54,812 bases of DNA from an uncultured Clostridium sp. (lineage in GTDB: Bacteria; Cyanobacteriota; Vampirovibrionia; Gastranaerophilales; Gastranaerophilaceae), in NCBI GenBank assembly GCA_905212085.1, contig CAJMDF010000008.1:1-54812 (forward strand). The letters run 5' to 3'. The notes below the pieces were generated by a model that saw only the letters and a program-made list of their open reading frames with translations, searched no databases and was not told the DNA's origin. Positions 8,929 to 16,882 of the stretch are shown one piece after another. Each line of letters begins with the position of its first letter. Within the stretch, counting starts at the first letter, position 1. A program made the position numbers and the translations under genes.

Positions 8929-9982
8929 CAAACCTCCAATAATATCCGAATAATTTTATACTTTTTTCAGCTTTATTCCATCTTATGCTAAACAAATTTT
9001 TTCTTAAATTTTTAAATTTAAATCTATTATAGAATTTATTAAAATTTGTTTTAATTTCAATTAGATCTTTTTTCTTATTTTTTTGCATAAACGGACAATC
9101 TGATATTATTTTTAAATCAATATCTGAAGCCATTTTATTGATTTGTTCGATAACTTCTTTAATTTCATTTTTAGTATATTTTTTATTCAAGACTATTTTA
9201 ATATATGATAATTCTCTCATATATAGACAAGCTAAACAGTTTTTATCGGCAAAATTATTTTCTTTTAGCCAAGAATGAATTTCATTACTTCGTTTAAAAG
9301 GCAAAGTCCAATCTTTAAGATCATCAGAATGGTTTTTATTTAATCTTCTCCAATAATAATAAGCATTTGATGTATAATTAATTCTTTGAGCAAGGCACAT
9401 TGTCTGAACCTGGAAAGGATTATCTGTCCATCCTGCCCCAGGGGCTTCAATGAATTTAATATTATTTTTGTTTAAAAATTCTCGTTTATAAATACAGCTC
9501 CATATACTCGGGTGATAATATAAAAAATAAGGATATTCTTTTATTGTAAACGATTTATCCTCAGGGATAAAATAATTCCATTTTGCTTTGGTACAAGAAT
9601 GTTTATGTGCTGTTTGCAAGTTGTCATAAAAACAAGATTTTACGATATCTGAATTGTATTCTTTAGCAATATTATATAGATCTTCATACATTTTTGAATC
9701 AATATAATCATCAGGTTCTACAATTGCAACATATTCTCCTGTTGCTTTTTCAAGACCAACATTACAAGTTTGTCCATATCCGCCGTTATTTTTATGAACT
9801 GCTATAATTCGAGAATCTTTATTTGCATATTCATCAATAATTTTGGGGCAATTATCCTTTCCTCCGTCATCAATAAGAATTATTTCAATATCTTTCAGAC
9901 TTTGGTTTAAAATACTATCAAGACATTCCCTTAGATATTTTTCAACCCCGTATATTGGAACAATTATTGATATTTTAGACAT
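8921..9982 (-). CDS. Family 2 glycosyltransferase, first gene of the glycan operon
   Basis: This 353-residue GT2 enzyme shows SIIVPIYGVEKYL at the N-terminus, IILIDDGGKDNCP, GGYGQTCNVGLE and the metal site VEPDDY, as in capsule and teichoic-acid type transferases (CpsJ/WcaA-like). The second half is lysine-rich and less conserved. A GAGGA site lies seven bases before the ATG. It is the promoter-proximal gene of the operon that runs to the window start, and a roughly 185-base untranslated leader is predicted upstream. Confidence 0.9.
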   Translation of the reverse strand: MSKISIIVPIYGVEKYLRECLDSILNQSLKDIEIILIDDGGKDNCPKIIDEYANKDSRIIAVHKNNGGYGQTCNVGLEKATGEYVAIVEPDDYIDSKMYEDLYNIAKEYNSDIVKSCFYDNLQTAHKHSCTKAKWNYFIPEDKSFTIKEYPYFLYYHPSIWSCIYKREFLNKNNIKFIEAPGAGWTDNPFQVQTMCLAQRINYTSNAYYYWRRLNKNHSDDLKDWTLPFKRSNEIHSWLKENNFADKNCLACLYMRELSYIKIVLNKKYTKNEIKEVIEQINKMASDIDLKIISDCPFMQKNKKKDLIEIKTNFNKFYNRFKFKNLRKNLFSIRWNKAEKSIKLFGYYWRFDE

Positions 9983-10063
9983 TATATAATCCTCGTTACA
10001 CCTTTTACATAAAAGAAATTTAGGAAATTGAATTAAAATTTATTATGCTCTCTTTTGATTCTA

Positions 10064-10105
10064 TAAATGTAAAATTTATTTAGATTAAATTACTTCTTAC
10101 ATTTA
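10064..10105 (-). promoter_or_regulatory. Leader hairpin upstream of the glycan operon
   Basis: TAAATGTAA (10064-10072) pairs with TTACATTTA (10097-10105), and the next six bases AATTTA pair with TAAATT (10086-10091), leaving a 7-base loop and a 5-base bulge. The element lies about 80 bases before the first start codon. It could be an RNA stem-loop or a DNA operator; AT-rich sequence makes chance pairing possible. Confidence 0.4.
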
Positions 10106-10173
10106 AAATTCAAATATAACAAATTGCAATTCTTTGTAATTATTTTACCATAAATAAAATCAATGAAATTTAA

Positions 10174-10201
10174 ATTGTAATAAAAAATAATAATTTGACA
10201 A
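10174..10201 (-). promoter_or_regulatory. Sigma-70-like promoter for the glycan operon
   Basis: Read on the minus strand, TTGTCA (10196-10201) and TACAAT (10174-10179) are separated by 16 bases, each one base from consensus. The predicted transcript starts near 10167, giving a 5' leader of about 185 bases before the first glycosyltransferase. Confidence 0.5.
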
Positions 10202-10287
10202 GATTGCAATATTCAAAATAAATTTTTGATAATGATATTTTGTTTTTTATATAAGTTATTACAAAGAATAAGAAAAATTTTTTAAAT

Positions 10288-10980
10288 TTAAGTTATTTTT
10301 ATTTCTTTTTTCCATTCTGTATAAAAATAAATTGCAAGTATAAAATATACTCCCCACATTAAAACTGTAGAATATGCTTTTATGCTTGAAAATATTACCA
10401 AATCCAACCACATTATAAAAGATAATCCATTTACTATCATCCATACAAGCCATTGTTCTATTGCTCGTCTTACTGTCAAATACATTCCGAGTATTGATAA
10501 AAATGTTGTAATACCGTCAATTATCGGGCTTTTGTCATTGAAGTGATGTAAAATAAAAATTGTGATTATGCAGCCTATAAGTCCGATTATACTTATTATT
10601 ATTTGTTCTTTGATATTAAGTTTTATTTTTACAATTTCTTTCGATTCTTTTTTTAGATGTTGTTTCCATTTAAAAATTCCTAAAATTTGCATTGGGATAT
10701 AATAGCACAGGTAAAGTAACATATTTCCCCATAGTGCATTTTTAAATGAGAGGAATATATAACAACTTGAGCCTAAAAGGCCGAAAAAGTAACAGGAAAT
10801 TTTGCCCTTGCCTGCAATAATTGTGTATAAAATTCCACATATTGCATTTATTATTGCCGCAGGGTTATCTTTTAGGATTACTGCATTGATAAGAATTATT
10901 GAAAAAACTATAAACAGTCCTATTATTTCAAAGTTTTTCCAGCCTTGTAATTCTTTTTTTATAAATTCTGTGATTTTCAT
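10288..10980 (-). CDS. pnuC: PnuC-like nicotinamide riboside/NMN transporter
   Basis: A hydrophobic protein of about 230 residues with roughly seven membrane segments and the PnuC family pattern: an NPAAIINAICGILYTIIAG stretch in the first third and a YLTVRRAIEQWLVW segment in the last third, where conserved Trp and Gln residues bind the ligand in PnuC structures. It would import nicotinamide riboside for NAD synthesis. The start is uncertain: ATG at 10980 or 10989, neither with a clear ribosome site. It is divergent from the next gene with only about 25 bases between starts. Confidence 0.8.
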   Translation of the reverse strand: MKITEFIKKELQGWKNFEIIGLFIVFSIILINAVILKDNPAAIINAICGILYTIIAGKGKISCYFFGLLGSSCYIFLSFKNALWGNMLLYLCYYIPMQILGIFKWKQHLKKESKEIVKIKLNIKEQIIISIIGLIGCIITIFILHHFNDKSPIIDGITTFLSILGMYLTVRRAIEQWLVWMIVNGLSFIMWLDLVIFSSIKAYSTVLMWGVYFILAIYFYTEWKKEIKIT

Positions 10981-10991
10981 TATGAGCATTG

Positions 10992-10997
10992 TATAAT
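10992..10997 (+). promoter_or_regulatory. -10 element eight bases before an ATG (possible leaderless start)
   Basis: A perfect TATAAT lies eight bases before the ATG at 11006, and no Shine-Dalgarno sequence is present (the intervening bases are GAATTGAG). The -35 position is poor. If used, transcription would begin within a base or two of the start codon. The same bases read TATACA on the other strand and may serve the divergent pnuC-like gene. Confidence 0.4.
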
Positions 10998-11005
10998 GAA
11001 TTGAG

Positions 11006-12007
11006 ATGAAAGTACAAGCGATTTACAATAGCAAAATATTAAAAAAGGGATTGGAATTTGCAGCAGATAACGGCTCATTATTTGTAGCATCTGCATCTTT
11101 AGCATTGTCCACTGTTGCTCGTCCGCTTGTAATTATGGGAACGCCTGATACTGACAAAGAAAATAAAAAATATGCTTGTGCGAAATCTTTAGCATCAAGT
11201 GCTGTAGGATATTTGTTAATGCTTGGAGCTTCTTTGCCTGTATCGAAGGCGATTAAAAAAATTGATAAAAATCCAGGGAAGTATTTAAAAAAATCAACTA
11301 TTAATGCATTAAAGGCAGGAGAAAAAAATCTTGCAAAATCAAAACGTTATAGTTTTGCAACTCAATTATTCAAATTAGGTTTGGGCTTTGTAATTGCTGT
11401 ACCAAAATCTATTATGACTTGTGCATTGATTCCGCCTGTTATGTCAAAAATTTTCCGTAAAAAAGATGAGAAAAAAGCAAACAAACAAGTATCTTTTACT
11501 GGTTTGTATAATAGCGGAGTAGAGAGTTTATCAAAACGTTTCGGGAAAATAATTGATACAAAATCTGTTCAAAAAATGGCTGAAAAATTCCATAATACAA
11601 ATTTTGAACAACATATAATTTCTTTGACGGATGTACTTGCAACTGGTGCTTTTATTCACCAGACTGCTAAAAGTAAGGGGATTGAAGAAAAAAGGAAAAA
11701 AGCTTTGATGTATAATGCCGGAATTTCTACAGGTTTGTGTATTGCAGGCGGGTATGCTTTAAATAATTTACTTGAAAAACCGACTGAAAAATTTATTAAG
11801 AAATTTTCTGAAGTAAATAAAAATTCACCCAAATTGGATAAGTACATTGAGGGAATAAAAGTTGTAAAACCTGCGTTAATTTTAGGAGGGATTTATTATA
11901 TTGCAATCCCTATAATTTCAACATTTTTGGCAGATAAATTTGAGAGAAAAAATTTAATGAAAGAAGGTAACAATGAATTATTCGGAGATAAAATTACAAG
12001 GTCTTGA
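11006..12007 (+). CDS. Lineage-specific membrane protein of unknown function
   Basis: A 333-residue protein I associate with Gastranaerophilales but cannot assign to a function. Hydrophobic stretches fall near residues 61-80, 118-148, 240-255 and 288-310, so it is probably an inner-membrane protein. A short VSFTG motif at 162-166 resembles the F-x-G motif in three other unassigned proteins of this window. No signal peptide is evident. Its 3' end overlaps the peroxiredoxin gene by 35 bases, so the two are probably cotranscribed. Confidence 0.7.
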   Translation: MKVQAIYNSKILKKGLEFAADNGSLFVASASLALSTVARPLVIMGTPDTDKENKKYACAKSLASSAVGYLLMLGASLPVSKAIKKIDKNPGKYLKKSTINALKAGEKNLAKSKRYSFATQLFKLGLGFVIAVPKSIMTCALIPPVMSKIFRKKDEKKANKQVSFTGLYNSGVESLSKRFGKIIDTKSVQKMAEKFHNTNFEQHIISLTDVLATGAFIHQTAKSKGIEEKRKKALMYNAGISTGLCIAGGYALNNLLEKPTEKFIKKFSEVNKNSPKLDKYIEGIKVVKPALILGGIYYIAIPIISTFLADKFERKNLMKEGNNELFGDKITRS

Positions 12008-12422
12008 TAAAGACGGAAATGAGAATGAATATACTTTAGCTGATTTTAAAGGGCAAAAAGTAGTTTTATATTTTTATCCTAAAGATAACACGTCAGGCTG
12101 CACTCAAGAAGCTTGCGATTTTAGAGATAATATGAACAGAATTACTCCAATTGCAACTGTAATTGGAGTGAGTCCAAATGATATTAAAAGTCATAAAAAG
12201 TTTAAAGAAAAACAGGATTTGAATTTCCTATTACTGTCAGATACTGAACATATATTATCTGAAGCTTTTAATGTTTGGAAAGAAAAATCTATGTATGGTA
12301 AAAAATATATGGGTATTGAACGTTCAACATTTATTCTTGATGAAAATGGTAATATTATTCAAGAATGGAGAAAAGTAAAAGTGAACGGGCATGTAGATGA
12401 AATTATACAGAATTTAAAATAA
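11973..12422 (+). CDS. bcp: Thioredoxin-dependent peroxiredoxin, Bcp/PrxQ type
   Basis: A 149-residue peroxiredoxin with the peroxidatic cysteine in TSGCTQEACDFRD (C43) and the PrxQ-type partner five residues on (C48), so an atypical 2-Cys mechanism is expected. The YFYPKDNT and STFILDENG segments are typical of the family. It reduces peroxides in the cytoplasm at the expense of thioredoxin. AGAAGG precedes the ATG. Its stop codon abuts that of the convergent transglycosylase-like gene with no base between. Confidence 0.95.
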   Translation: MNYSEIKLQGLDKDGNENEYTLADFKGQKVVLYFYPKDNTSGCTQEACDFRDNMNRITPIATVIGVSPNDIKSHKKFKEKQDLNFLLLSDTEHILSEAFNVWKEKSMYGKKYMGIERSTFILDENGNIIQEWRKVKVNGHVDEIIQNLK

Positions 12423-13079
12423 TTATTTACCATGTTTAATGCTGTATGGTGTATCATAATGAAGTGGTAGATTTTTGGCATTATCTATTATTTTTTGTAA
12501 TTTATTGACAAATTTTTTATTGTTAATGCTCGCAGGTCTTTTAATTAAAGTCCATAATTGTCCACCGCTTAATTTTTTACCTGTTAAATTTTTTTCATCA
12601 ATTCTAAATTGAATATACGCTTCGGAATATTTAATTTGTTTTTCACGAGGCAGTTTTTTGTATTCTTCTATTTTTATATCTTTTAATTTATGACCATTTT
12701 TATGTGCATGAGCAATAGCTTCTTTTAATGCTGTTGGATTCATTTGTATTAATCCATATACACCTGCTCCTTTTGCGGCAGGATCAAATCTTGATTCTTT
12801 AAACATTATTGCAGCAAGATCTTCTGGATTGCAATTAATTCTTTCTGCCATAGCTGTAAGTTCATCAAAAAATTCTTGCGAAAGACGCGGAAAAACTTTT
12901 GTCCAATTGGCATGAAGTTCTTGACTAATACTTTTTTTATTTGATTCTAATGGTGTTTCAATTGGTTTTTTGAAATCAAAAATAGGTTTAAATGTCGGAG
13001 GTTTTAAATTAAATTCAGGCAATTTTATTGAATTTGGTCTTAATGGGCCTATTCCTTGAATATTTTTTTCATCGCTCAT
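12423..13079 (-). CDS. Lytic-transglycosylase-like (SLT/lysozyme-fold) protein
   Basis: Residues about 60-160 resemble the SLT/goose-lysozyme fold: a catalytic-type glutamate in FKESRFDP (E95), followed by AGVYGLIQMNPTAL, the usual G-L-x-Q-x-x-P motif. The first 45 residues are proline- and lysine-rich with no signal peptide or membrane anchor, which is odd for a peptidoglycan enzyme; export may be non-classical or the target may be intracellular. The ribosome site AAGG sits in the arm of a leader hairpin. The end abuts bcp exactly. Confidence 0.75.
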   Translation of the reverse strand: MSDEKNIQGIGPLRPNSIKLPEFNLKPPTFKPIFDFKKPIETPLESNKKSISQELHANWTKVFPRLSQEFFDELTAMAERINCNPEDLAAIMFKESRFDPAAKGAGVYGLIQMNPTALKEAIAHAHKNGHKLKDIKIEEYKKLPREKQIKYSEAYIQFRIDEKNLTGKKLSGGQLWTLIKRPASINNKKFVNKLQKIIDNAKNLPLHYDTPYSIKHGK

Positions 13080-13089
13080 AAAAACATTA

Positions 13090-13124
13090 ACCTTTCTTAC
13101 TTGTTATTAATACGTCAGAAAGGT
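13090..13124 (-). promoter_or_regulatory. Leader hairpin that would bury a ribosome binding site
   Basis: ACCTTTCT and AGAAAGGT form eight-base complementary arms (13090-13097 and 13117-13124) around a 19-base loop. On the minus-strand mRNA the 3' arm contains the Shine-Dalgarno sequence of the transglycosylase-like gene that starts at 13079. Pairing would hide it, suggesting translational control; this is inferred from sequence only. Confidence 0.4.
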
Positions 13125-13154
13125 AAAAAAACTTTAGATATTATTAAATTATTG

Positions 13155-14063
13155 TTACATTTTAATATTTTTACCGAGTTCTTTAACGGTTTTAATATCT
13201 TCTTCAGGGGCTTTGCCTACAGTTGTAAGATAATTACCTACCATAATTCCTTCAACACAGCTGTTTAGGGCTTTGCGTTGATTTGCTTCGGATAATCTCA
13301 TTCTGCCACCGCAAAAACGTAGGATTGAATTCGGGTTTGCAATTTTGAAAATTGCTAAAGTTCTTAATACATTTTCCTCGTCAATTTTATCAAGATAATT
13401 TTCAAAAGGTGTTTCAGGGATTGGCATTAAAATATTAATAGGAATTGAATCCGGTTGAATTTCAGCAAGTTCAAGAGCCATTTCAATTCTTTGTTCTACG
13501 CTTTCTCCCATACCTAAAATTACACCACAGCATAATTCCATCCCGTATTTTTTTACTAATTTACAGGTATTTAATCTGTCATCAAAGCTGTGAGTTGTAC
13601 AAACGCTTGGGTAGTATGATCTTGATGTATTGATATTGTGGTGAAATCTTTTTAGTCCTATTTCAGATAATTTTTTTGCTTGTTCTTCATTTAAAATCCC
13701 AATCGAAGCACAACTTTTTAGTCCGTCAATTTTGTTAACTTCTTCAATCATTTTTAAAATAGTATCAAAATCGCTTTCATCCGGAGTTTTGCCAGATGTT
13801 ACAATTGCAAATCTTGATGCTTTATGAGCTTTTGCTTCGAGTGCAACTTTTTTTACTTCTTCTAAAGGAACGAGAGGATAAGATTCTATATTTGTGCAGT
13901 AATGAGAACTTTGTGCACAATATTTGCAGTTTTGCGAACATTTCCCGTTTCTTGCGTTAATTAGTGAACAAAATTCTATGTCTTGTTTAATATATTTTGA
14001 TGCTGTTTGTAAAAGTGTATCTAAATCCTCGTTATAAAGTTTTAATAATTCTTCCTTATTCAT
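13155..14063 (-). CDS. bioB: Biotin synthase
   Basis: A radical SAM enzyme that inserts sulfur into dethiobiotin, the last step of biotin synthesis. The cluster motif CX3CX2C is in GKCSQNCKYCAQS (C42, C46, C49 from this start), and the family motifs NINTS, GVILGMGE and FCGGR follow; the arginine in FCGGR is a ligand region for the [2Fe-2S] cluster. I chose the ATG at 14063 because GAGG lies upstream; an ATG 24 bases earlier lacks one. No other biotin gene is adjacent. Confidence 0.95.
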   Translation of the reverse strand: MNKEELLKLYNEDLDTLLQTASKYIKQDIEFCSLINARNGKCSQNCKYCAQSSHYCTNIESYPLVPLEEVKKVALEAKAHKASRFAIVTSGKTPDESDFDTILKMIEEVNKIDGLKSCASIGILNEEQAKKLSEIGLKRFHHNINTSRSYYPSVCTTHSFDDRLNTCKLVKKYGMELCCGVILGMGESVEQRIEMALELAEIQPDSIPINILMPIPETPFENYLDKIDEENVLRTLAIFKIANPNSILRFCGGRMRLSEANQRKALNSCVEGIMVGNYLTTVGKAPEEDIKTVKELGKNIKM

Positions 14064-14082
14064 CTTAAATCCTCTTTGATTA

Positions 14083-14126
14083 ATCATATATCCTTAATTG
14101 ACTAAAGTCAATTCATATGTTAAAAT
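14083..14126. promoter_or_regulatory. Interlocked divergent promoters sharing a palindromic -35 region
   Basis: AATTGACT-aa-AGTCAATT (14096-14113) is a perfect palindrome. Rightward: TTGACT (14098-14103), 17-base spacer, TAAAAT (14121-14126), serving the zinc-ribbon gene. Leftward: TTGACT (complement of 14106-14111), 17-base spacer, TATGAT (complement of 14083-14088), serving bioB. The two polymerase sites overlap and should exclude each other. Confidence 0.6.
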
Positions 14127-14147
14127 TGGCTCACAAAGGAGCAGAAT

Positions 14148-14810
14148 ATGTTTTGTCCAAATTGTGGTAAACAAATTAAAGATTATGATAATTTTTGCAG
14201 ATATTGCGGTATTGATTTGAAAAAAGATAGCTTCAATCAAGAGCCTGATAAAGAAGTTTTTATTGAAAGACCTGAACATCAGGTATCTGTTAATTTGGAT
14301 GAAAATAAAAATAAAAAAGAAGAATACACTTTACCTGATGATAACTCAGAAGAACTTGTGTTATATGACATAAAAAAACATTGGATGGCTCTTTTTTGGC
14401 CTATTGTTATGACTCCTGTATTCTTTGTTTATTTTTGGGCAATATTTTTAAATACTCACAGTTTTTTTAGCTGGGTGATAGTATTTTTACTGTTATTACC
14501 TATTGTGTATCCTATTTTGAGATTTAATTCTGATAAAATTATTATTACAACTAAATATGCTCATATTAAAATAGGAGTTTTAAACCCTGAAGAAATAGAT
14601 ATTCCTTTAAAAAAACTCGATATGTTAGACATTTACCAAACTACAATGGGTAGAATTCTTGATTATGGAATGGTGTCTTTTACATATAAATCAGAAAAAT
14701 ATGATTACAGTTATATCAAAGCACCTGAAGATTTGCAGTATATCATTGATGATCCTGCAAGATTTGTCCATGAAGCTATGGAAGAAGATGACGAAACTTT
14801 TGTCAAATAG
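14148..14810 (+). CDS. Zinc-ribbon and bacterial PH-domain membrane protein
   Basis: The 220-residue protein opens with a zinc ribbon (CPNC at 3-6 and CRYC at 17-20), followed by a charged linker, two hydrophobic segments (about 80-100 and 105-125) and a bPH2/YdbS-like domain (about 128-210, with KIIITTKYAHIKIGVLNPEEIDIPL). Such proteins sit in the inner membrane with the PH fold inside; the role is unknown. AAAGGAG precedes the start, and the promoter is interlocked with that of bioB. Confidence 0.8.
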   Translation: MFCPNCGKQIKDYDNFCRYCGIDLKKDSFNQEPDKEVFIERPEHQVSVNLDENKNKKEEYTLPDDNSEELVLYDIKKHWMALFWPIVMTPVFFVYFWAIFLNTHSFFSWVIVFLLLLPIVYPILRFNSDKIIITTKYAHIKIGVLNPEEIDIPLKKLDMLDIYQTTMGRILDYGMVSFTYKSEKYDYSYIKAPEDLQYIIDDPARFVHEAMEEDDETFVK

Positions 14811-14815
14811 AATGT

Positions 14816-15640
14816 TTAAAATGTAAATGTATCAGGATTTGATTCTTCATTAACTCTTTCATTTCTGTTAAGATTTGAAATTGCTTTCATATCTTCATCT
14901 GTTAATGTAAAATCAAATATATCAGCATTTTCTTTAAGTCTTGCTTCATGTACAGATTTTGGGAGTACAATCAAACCTCTTTGGACTTCCCATCTTAGAA
15001 CAATTTGTGAAATTGTTTTAGAATATTTGTCAGCTAAAGATTTTAAAAATTCGTCTTTAAAAACTTTTCCTCTCGCAATAGGACTCCAGCATTCAATTTC
15101 AATACCTTTATCCTGATTGTATTTGATTAAGTCATTTTGAGTAAGATATGGATGAACTTCTATTTGGTTTACTGCAGGGATAATTTCTGCTGATTTTAAA
15201 AGTTCTTCCATATGTTGAGGGTGAAAATTGCTTACCCCAATTGCTTTGAATACTCCTTTTTTGTAGTATTCTTCCATAATTTTCCAAGTTTCAACAAATA
15301 CATCTTTTACAGGCCAATGGATTAAAAACAGGTCGATGTAATCTGTATCAAGTTTTTTAAGACTTTCTTCTATGACTTCGTGTTGCCTGTGAGCACGCAT
15401 ATCATCATTCCAGATTTTAGTTGTAAGAAAAATTTCTTTTCTGTCAATTCCGCTTTGTTTAATCCCTTGAGCGACGTCTGTTTCATTTGCGTAAAATTTC
15501 GCTGTATCAATGTGTCTGTAACCTAATTCAAGAGCGGTTTTTACTGCTTGAGCTGTTTCTTCTCCGCTGTTGTATACTCCAAGTCCTAATATTGGGATTT
15601 GGGTTCCATTATTTAATTTTTTGTATTTGTTGTGTATCAT
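14816..15640 (-). CDS. Aldo/keto reductase (AKR5-like)
   Basis: An NAD(P)H-dependent oxidoreductase of 274 residues with the complete AKR catalytic tetrad: D45 and Y50 in DTAKFYANE, K75 in TTKIW and H108 in LIHWP. The segments LGLGVY, GVSNFH, NQIEVHPYL and LPKSVHEARLKEN are typical of the 2,5-diketo-gluconate reductase / YvgN group. It probably reduces small aldehydes or ketones such as methylglyoxal. It is convergent with the zinc-ribbon gene, five bases apart. Confidence 0.93.
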   Translation of the reverse strand: MIHNKYKKLNNGTQIPILGLGVYNSGEETAQAVKTALELGYRHIDTAKFYANETDVAQGIKQSGIDRKEIFLTTKIWNDDMRAHRQHEVIEESLKKLDTDYIDLFLIHWPVKDVFVETWKIMEEYYKKGVFKAIGVSNFHPQHMEELLKSAEIIPAVNQIEVHPYLTQNDLIKYNQDKGIEIECWSPIARGKVFKDEFLKSLADKYSKTISQIVLRWEVQRGLIVLPKSVHEARLKENADIFDFTLTDEDMKAISNLNRNERVNEESNPDTFTF

Positions 15641-15651
15641 AATTCCTTTTT

Positions 15652-16305
15652 TTAATATATATTTTCAAATTTTAATTTGTTTGAATATAAGTTATCAATT
15701 AATTGAGCAATATTTTCTTTATTTTTTTCAGGGTTTGGTTTGATTTTGTCGTAATAATTTGGCACACTTTTAATATTTTCTACAGGTTTGTATTCATAAT
15801 TTTTATTATTTACCCAACTTGTAACTTTTTCTGTAATCGGATCTATTTTTTTGATGATACTAATTGTTTTTCCATCACGTTTATAAATAGAAATTGTAAC
15901 AATTTTACCTGTATCTAAATCATATTCTTGAATTGAAGAAATTTTAGTTTCATCTTTTACATTAAAATTAATCGTTCTGATTTTTTTCCCGGTATTAATA
16001 TCATATTCATCAACAGATTTATATAATACATAGTTGATAGTTCTGATTTTTCTACCTGTTTTTCTATCATATTCATCGACTGAACGAATTTTTTTATCAT
16101 TGAAATAGTCGTAATGTGTTGTTTTAATCTTTGATCCTGTAATAGAATCAAATTCTACAATTCTGTCAACCGATTTCCCATTTTTACGATATACGACTTC
16201 TTCTCTTGTTTCAGGATGCGCATTTGAATATAGAAGTCTTAAATGAGAATTTTCTTTTTCTGATTTGTGTGGTAACACGTTTTGGATAGCAGTTAGTAGT
16301 TTCAT
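15652..16305 (-). CDS. DUF2963-like repeat protein
   Basis: Residues about 38-165 consist of five imperfect copies, 22-28 residues each, of a unit with the core VDEYDxxTGKKIRTI. This resembles the DUF2963 repeats I know from phytoplasma proteins; the match is from memory. No signal peptide is seen. The tail (166-217) is lysine- and asparagine-rich. AGGAG precedes the ATG. The function is unknown; repeats of this kind usually form extended beta structures. Confidence 0.65.
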   Translation of the reverse strand: MKLLTAIQNVLPHKSEKENSHLRLLYSNAHPETREEVVYRKNGKSVDRIVEFDSITGSKIKTTHYDYFNDKKIRSVDEYDRKTGRKIRTINYVLYKSVDEYDINTGKKIRTINFNVKDETKISSIQEYDLDTGKIVTISIYKRDGKTISIIKKIDPITEKVTSWVNNKNYEYKPVENIKSVPNYYDKIKPNPEKNKENIAQLIDNLYSNKLKFENIY

Positions 16306-16429
16306 TTTAAATTTCTCCTACATATATAATACATGATAAAATATTTTTTGCTATTTTATGTAAAGTATTATACATTATTAAAATTAGTAAAATATTACCC
16401 GATACGGCAAATTAGTATATATCAACATA

Positions 16430-16771
16430 TTAACTTCTTTTTGCCAAAAGTTTCAAGAAAGTTTTGTAATCAGTTCCCCAGCTTGCCATGGCATTTAAAA
16501 CGGATGCAAGGCTGTAACCGACATCTGTCAGAGTATATTCTACTCTTGGCGGGATCTGTGGAAATACTTCTCTTTTGACTAGTCCGTCATCTTCCATTTG
16601 CCTTAAATTGTGAGTGAGTACTTTTTGAGAGATTCCGCTGCAGGATTTTTTTAATTCCCCAAAACGCTTGGTTCCATTTAATAAATCCCTTATAATCAAT
16701 ATTTTCCATTTTTCCCCAATAAGTTTTAATGTTGTTTCTACAGGACATTTAGGTAGTTCTTTTAATTCCAT
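16430..16771 (-). CDS. HxlR-family transcriptional regulator
   Basis: A 113-residue winged-helix regulator with the HxlR hallmarks: CPVETTLKLIGEKW at the start, RFGELKKSCSGISQKVLTHNLRQ as the recognition region and VEYTLTDVGYSL in the wing. Cys9 sits where members such as YodB sense thiol-reactive compounds. The gene has its own promoter, with a palindrome at the predicted transcription start, so it probably represses itself. No obvious target gene is adjacent. Confidence 0.92.
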   Translation of the reverse strand: MELKELPKCPVETTLKLIGEKWKILIIRDLLNGTKRFGELKKSCSGISQKVLTHNLRQMEDDGLVKREVFPQIPPRVEYTLTDVGYSLASVLNAMASWGTDYKTFLKLLAKRS

Positions 16772-16785
16772 AAAACCTCTGTTAG

Positions 16786-16842
16786 TATCTTTTGGTAAGT
16801 AAAAGATATTTTTATACTAGCAGATTTTTCTAATAAAGTCAA
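16786..16842 (-). promoter_or_regulatory. HxlR-gene promoter with operator palindrome
   Basis: On the minus strand TTGACT (16837-16842) and TAGTAT (16814-16819) are 17 bases apart. Immediately downstream lies an inverted repeat, TATCTTTT/AAAAGATA (16786-16808), with a 7-base centre, covering the expected +1 region. Its TTGGTAAGTA core resembles HxlR-type sites. The -35 sits next to the terminator of the phosphate transporter gene. Confidence 0.6.
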
Positions 16843-16843
16843 A

Positions 16844-16875
16844 AAAATAGGTTACATTTTAATGTAACCTATTTT
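16844..16875 (-). terminator. Intrinsic terminator after the phosphate transporter gene
   Basis: Fifteen-base complementary arms (16844-16858 and 16861-16875, core AGGTTACATT/AATGTAACCT) flank a two-base centre, seven bases after the stop. On the minus strand the stem is followed by a run of T, fitting Rho-independent termination. Confidence 0.8.
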
Positions 16876-16882
16876 AGTATTT

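Larger units (their letters stand above)
9983..10287. other. Intergenic leader of the glycan operon (305 bp, no gene)
   Basis: No convincing gene lies here; short frames are not preceded by ribosome sites. The stretch is extremely AT-rich and holds a minus-strand promoter candidate, a long 5' leader with a hairpin (both listed separately), and the 3' flank of the pnuC-like gene, which shows only a weak A/T-rich hairpin and no clear terminator. Confidence 0.6.

Noticed and set aside
14064..14147. A BirA-type biotin operator upstream of bioB
   Set aside because: The palindrome there is explained by overlapping -35 boxes and does not resemble the TTGTAAACC-type BirA half-sites.
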